Positions 62,848 to 64,000 of a DNA stretch of 64,000 nt are shown piece by piece. The position numbers and the translations under genes are program-made. Origin of the DNA: Streptomyces sp. NRRL S-244 (GTDB lineage Bacteria; Actinomycetota; Actinomycetes; Streptomycetales; Streptomycetaceae); NCBI RefSeq assembly GCF_000717915.1, contig NZ_JOCX01000011.1, positions 124,001 to 188,000 on the forward strand, given 5' to 3'. The notes under the pieces are model-generated. The model had not been told where the DNA came from and searched no databases. It saw nothing but the letters and a program-made list of their open reading frames with translations. The first letter of the stretch is position 1, and every line of letters starts with the position of its first letter.

Positions 62848-63957
62848 ATGTCAGACGTGTACGCGGCCCGCCGGGGCCTGCTTCGCGACCGCTGTGCCGC
62901 AGCGGGGAACGCCGCCGCACTGATCACGCGTCCGGCGAACGTCCGCTACCTCACCGGGGCGTCCCCGCCGTCCGCCGTCCTGCTCGTCGGGCCGGACGGC
63001 GAGGACATGCTGTTCACCGTCGGCCCGCCCACCGGCGAAGCCGACGAGGGGCGCCTCGACGAGCGGCTCAGGCTCTCCGTACTGGCGGGCCCCGGCAGCG
63101 ACGCGGCCGTCGCGGCCGGGGACATGGCCGGTTCGCTGCGCGTCGAGTCGCTGGCCGTAGAAGAGCACCACCTCACCGTCGCCCGCCACCGCGCCCTGCG
63201 CTCCGTCGCGCCCAAGCTGCGGCTCGTGGACCTGGGGACCACCGTGGAGCTGCAGCGCCTCGTCAAGGACGAGGAGGAGATCGCCTGCCTGCGGATCGCC
63301 GCGGAGATCGCCGACCAGGCCCTCGGTGAGCTGCTGGAGTCGATCCTGGTGGGCCGGACCGAACGCCACCTCGCCCTGGAGCTGGAGCGCCGCCTCGTCG
63401 ACCACGGCGCCGACGGGCCCGCGTTCCCGACCTCCGTCGGCACCGGGCCGCACTCCGGCCGCTCCCGGCACCGGCCCTCCGACCGCCGGGTCGAGGAGGG
63501 CGACTTCCTCTCCGTCTGCCTCGGCGCCAACTACCGCGGCTACCGCTGTGAGATCGGCCGGACCTTCGTGATCGGCACGAGCCCGGCCGACTGGCAGATC
63601 GAGCTCTACGATCTCGTCTTCGCGGCCCAGCGGGCGGGCCGCGAGGCGCTCCTGCCCGGCGCCGCGTACCGCGATGTCGACCGCGCGGCGCGCTCCGTAC
63701 TGGACTCCGCGGGCCACGGCGAGGCCATCGCTCCGTCGACCGGACACGGTGTCGGCCTCGAAATCGACGAGGACCCGCAGCTTGCACCTACGGCAATGGG
63801 TAAACTGGACGCTTGCGTGCCGGTCACCGTCGAACCGGGGGTTCACCTCCCGGGCCGGGGAGGTGTCCGGATCGATGACACGCTCGTCGTGCGCCCCGAG
63901 GCGGACGGCGGTCCCGAGCTACTCACCATTACGACCAAGGAGCTGCTCGCGCTCTAG
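62848..63957 (+). CDS. M24-fold (creatinase/aminopeptidase P-like) protein with altered metal site
   Basis: Protein of 369 residues with the creatinase N-domain (ANVRYLTGASPPSAVLL) and M24 C-domain. Of the five metal ligands expected in prolidase/aminopeptidase P, His (H300, TGHGVGLE) and one Glu (E329, VTVEPGVHL) remain. The first Asp is C224 (FLSVCLGA), the second is E235 (YRCEIGRTF) and the last Glu is D343 (VRIDDTL). It may bind metal differently or be a non-catalytic paralogue. ATG at 62848. In relatives an M24 gene here precedes efp. Confidence 0.85.
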   Translation: MSDVYAARRGLLRDRCAAAGNAAALITRPANVRYLTGASPPSAVLLVGPDGEDMLFTVGPPTGEADEGRLDERLRLSVLAGPGSDAAVAAGDMAGSLRVESLAVEEHHLTVARHRALRSVAPKLRLVDLGTTVELQRLVKDEEEIACLRIAAEIADQALGELLESILVGRTERHLALELERRLVDHGADGPAFPTSVGTGPHSGRSRHRPSDRRVEEGDFLSVCLGANYRGYRCEIGRTFVIGTSPADWQIELYDLVFAAQRAGREALLPGAAYRDVDRAARSVLDSAGHGEAIAPSTGHGVGLEIDEDPQLAPTAMGKLDACVPVTVEPGVHLPGRGGVRIDDTLVVRPEADGGPELLTITTKELLAL

Positions 63958-64000
63958 CCCGCCGCGGCGGACTGTGCGCGCACCCGTGGTCTTCCAGTGC

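Overview
The window is a high-GC actinobacterial chromosome segment, almost certainly from a Streptomyces or a very close relative. Evidence is the sporulation protein SsgB, the Streptomyces-type proline/glutamine/alanine-rich extensions on MltG, SecD and YajC, the phosphatidylinositol-mannoside gene trio, and GC-rich third codon positions throughout. It is core genome. Gene density is high, and I see no insertion sequence, prophage, CRISPR array or biosynthetic cluster. No gap longer than 300 bases lacks a gene or gene remnant.

Layout. 0-1 kb: a zinc-ribbon gene converging on a minus-strand tRNA operon (Gly, Cys, three Val). 1-6 kb: folate genes pabB-pabC, an acetyltransferase, a DsbA-like protein, small membrane proteins and a CGNR regulator. 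6-11 kb: ssgB and two tRNA-Val(CAC) genes flanking a very large membrane protein and an SRPBCC protein. 11-14 kb: an exonuclease and hypothetical genes. 14-24 kb: thrS, a potassium channel, a HIT protein, then pgsA, an acyltransferase and pimA (phosphatidylinositol-mannoside synthesis), interrupted by a minus-strand pair (membrane protein and EF-G2). 24-37 kb: a LemA-like gene, pdxS-pdxT (vitamin B6), yebC, ruvC-ruvA-ruvB (Holliday-junction processing), yajC-secD-secF (protein export), apt and relA (ppGpp). 37-41 kb: DUF349 protein, peptidylprolyl isomerase, a metallo-beta-lactamase-fold hydrolase and hisS. 41-45 kb: a minus-strand ABC exporter plus two-component module and a VKOR protein. 45-49 kb: rarA, a decayed HNH lipoprotein remnant, a DUF2470 gene and rpsD separated by an iron box. 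49-59 kb: alaS-ruvX-mltG, then a translationally coupled shikimate block aroE, aroC-aroK-aroB-aroQ. 59-64 kb: an ATPase, a VOC protein, a UvrA2-like ABC ATPase and an M24 peptidase-fold protein.

How the genes work together. aroE/C/K/B/Q supply chorismate, which pabB/pabC convert toward folate. ruvABC, ruvX, rarA and the UvrA-like protein concern DNA repair and replication forks. thrS, hisS, alaS, rpsD and seven tRNAs serve translation. The order thrS, HIT, pgsA, acyltransferase, pimA, pdxS/T, yebC, ruv, apt, relA, ppi, hisS, alaS, ruvX, mltG, aro, M24 peptidase is the ancestral actinobacterial order also known from Mycobacterium.

Points that stand out. ruvC has lost its 5' end beside a G10/C23 homopolymer run. 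A secreted HNH gene is reduced to a frameshifted fragment that also carries a C6G6 run. Both could be assembly errors. A near-consensus iron box sits in the 55-bp gap between rpsD and a DUF2470 gene. The M24 protein has three of five metal ligands replaced, and EF-G2 lacks key GTPase residues. I found no convincing undescribed system; these are the leads most worth checking.
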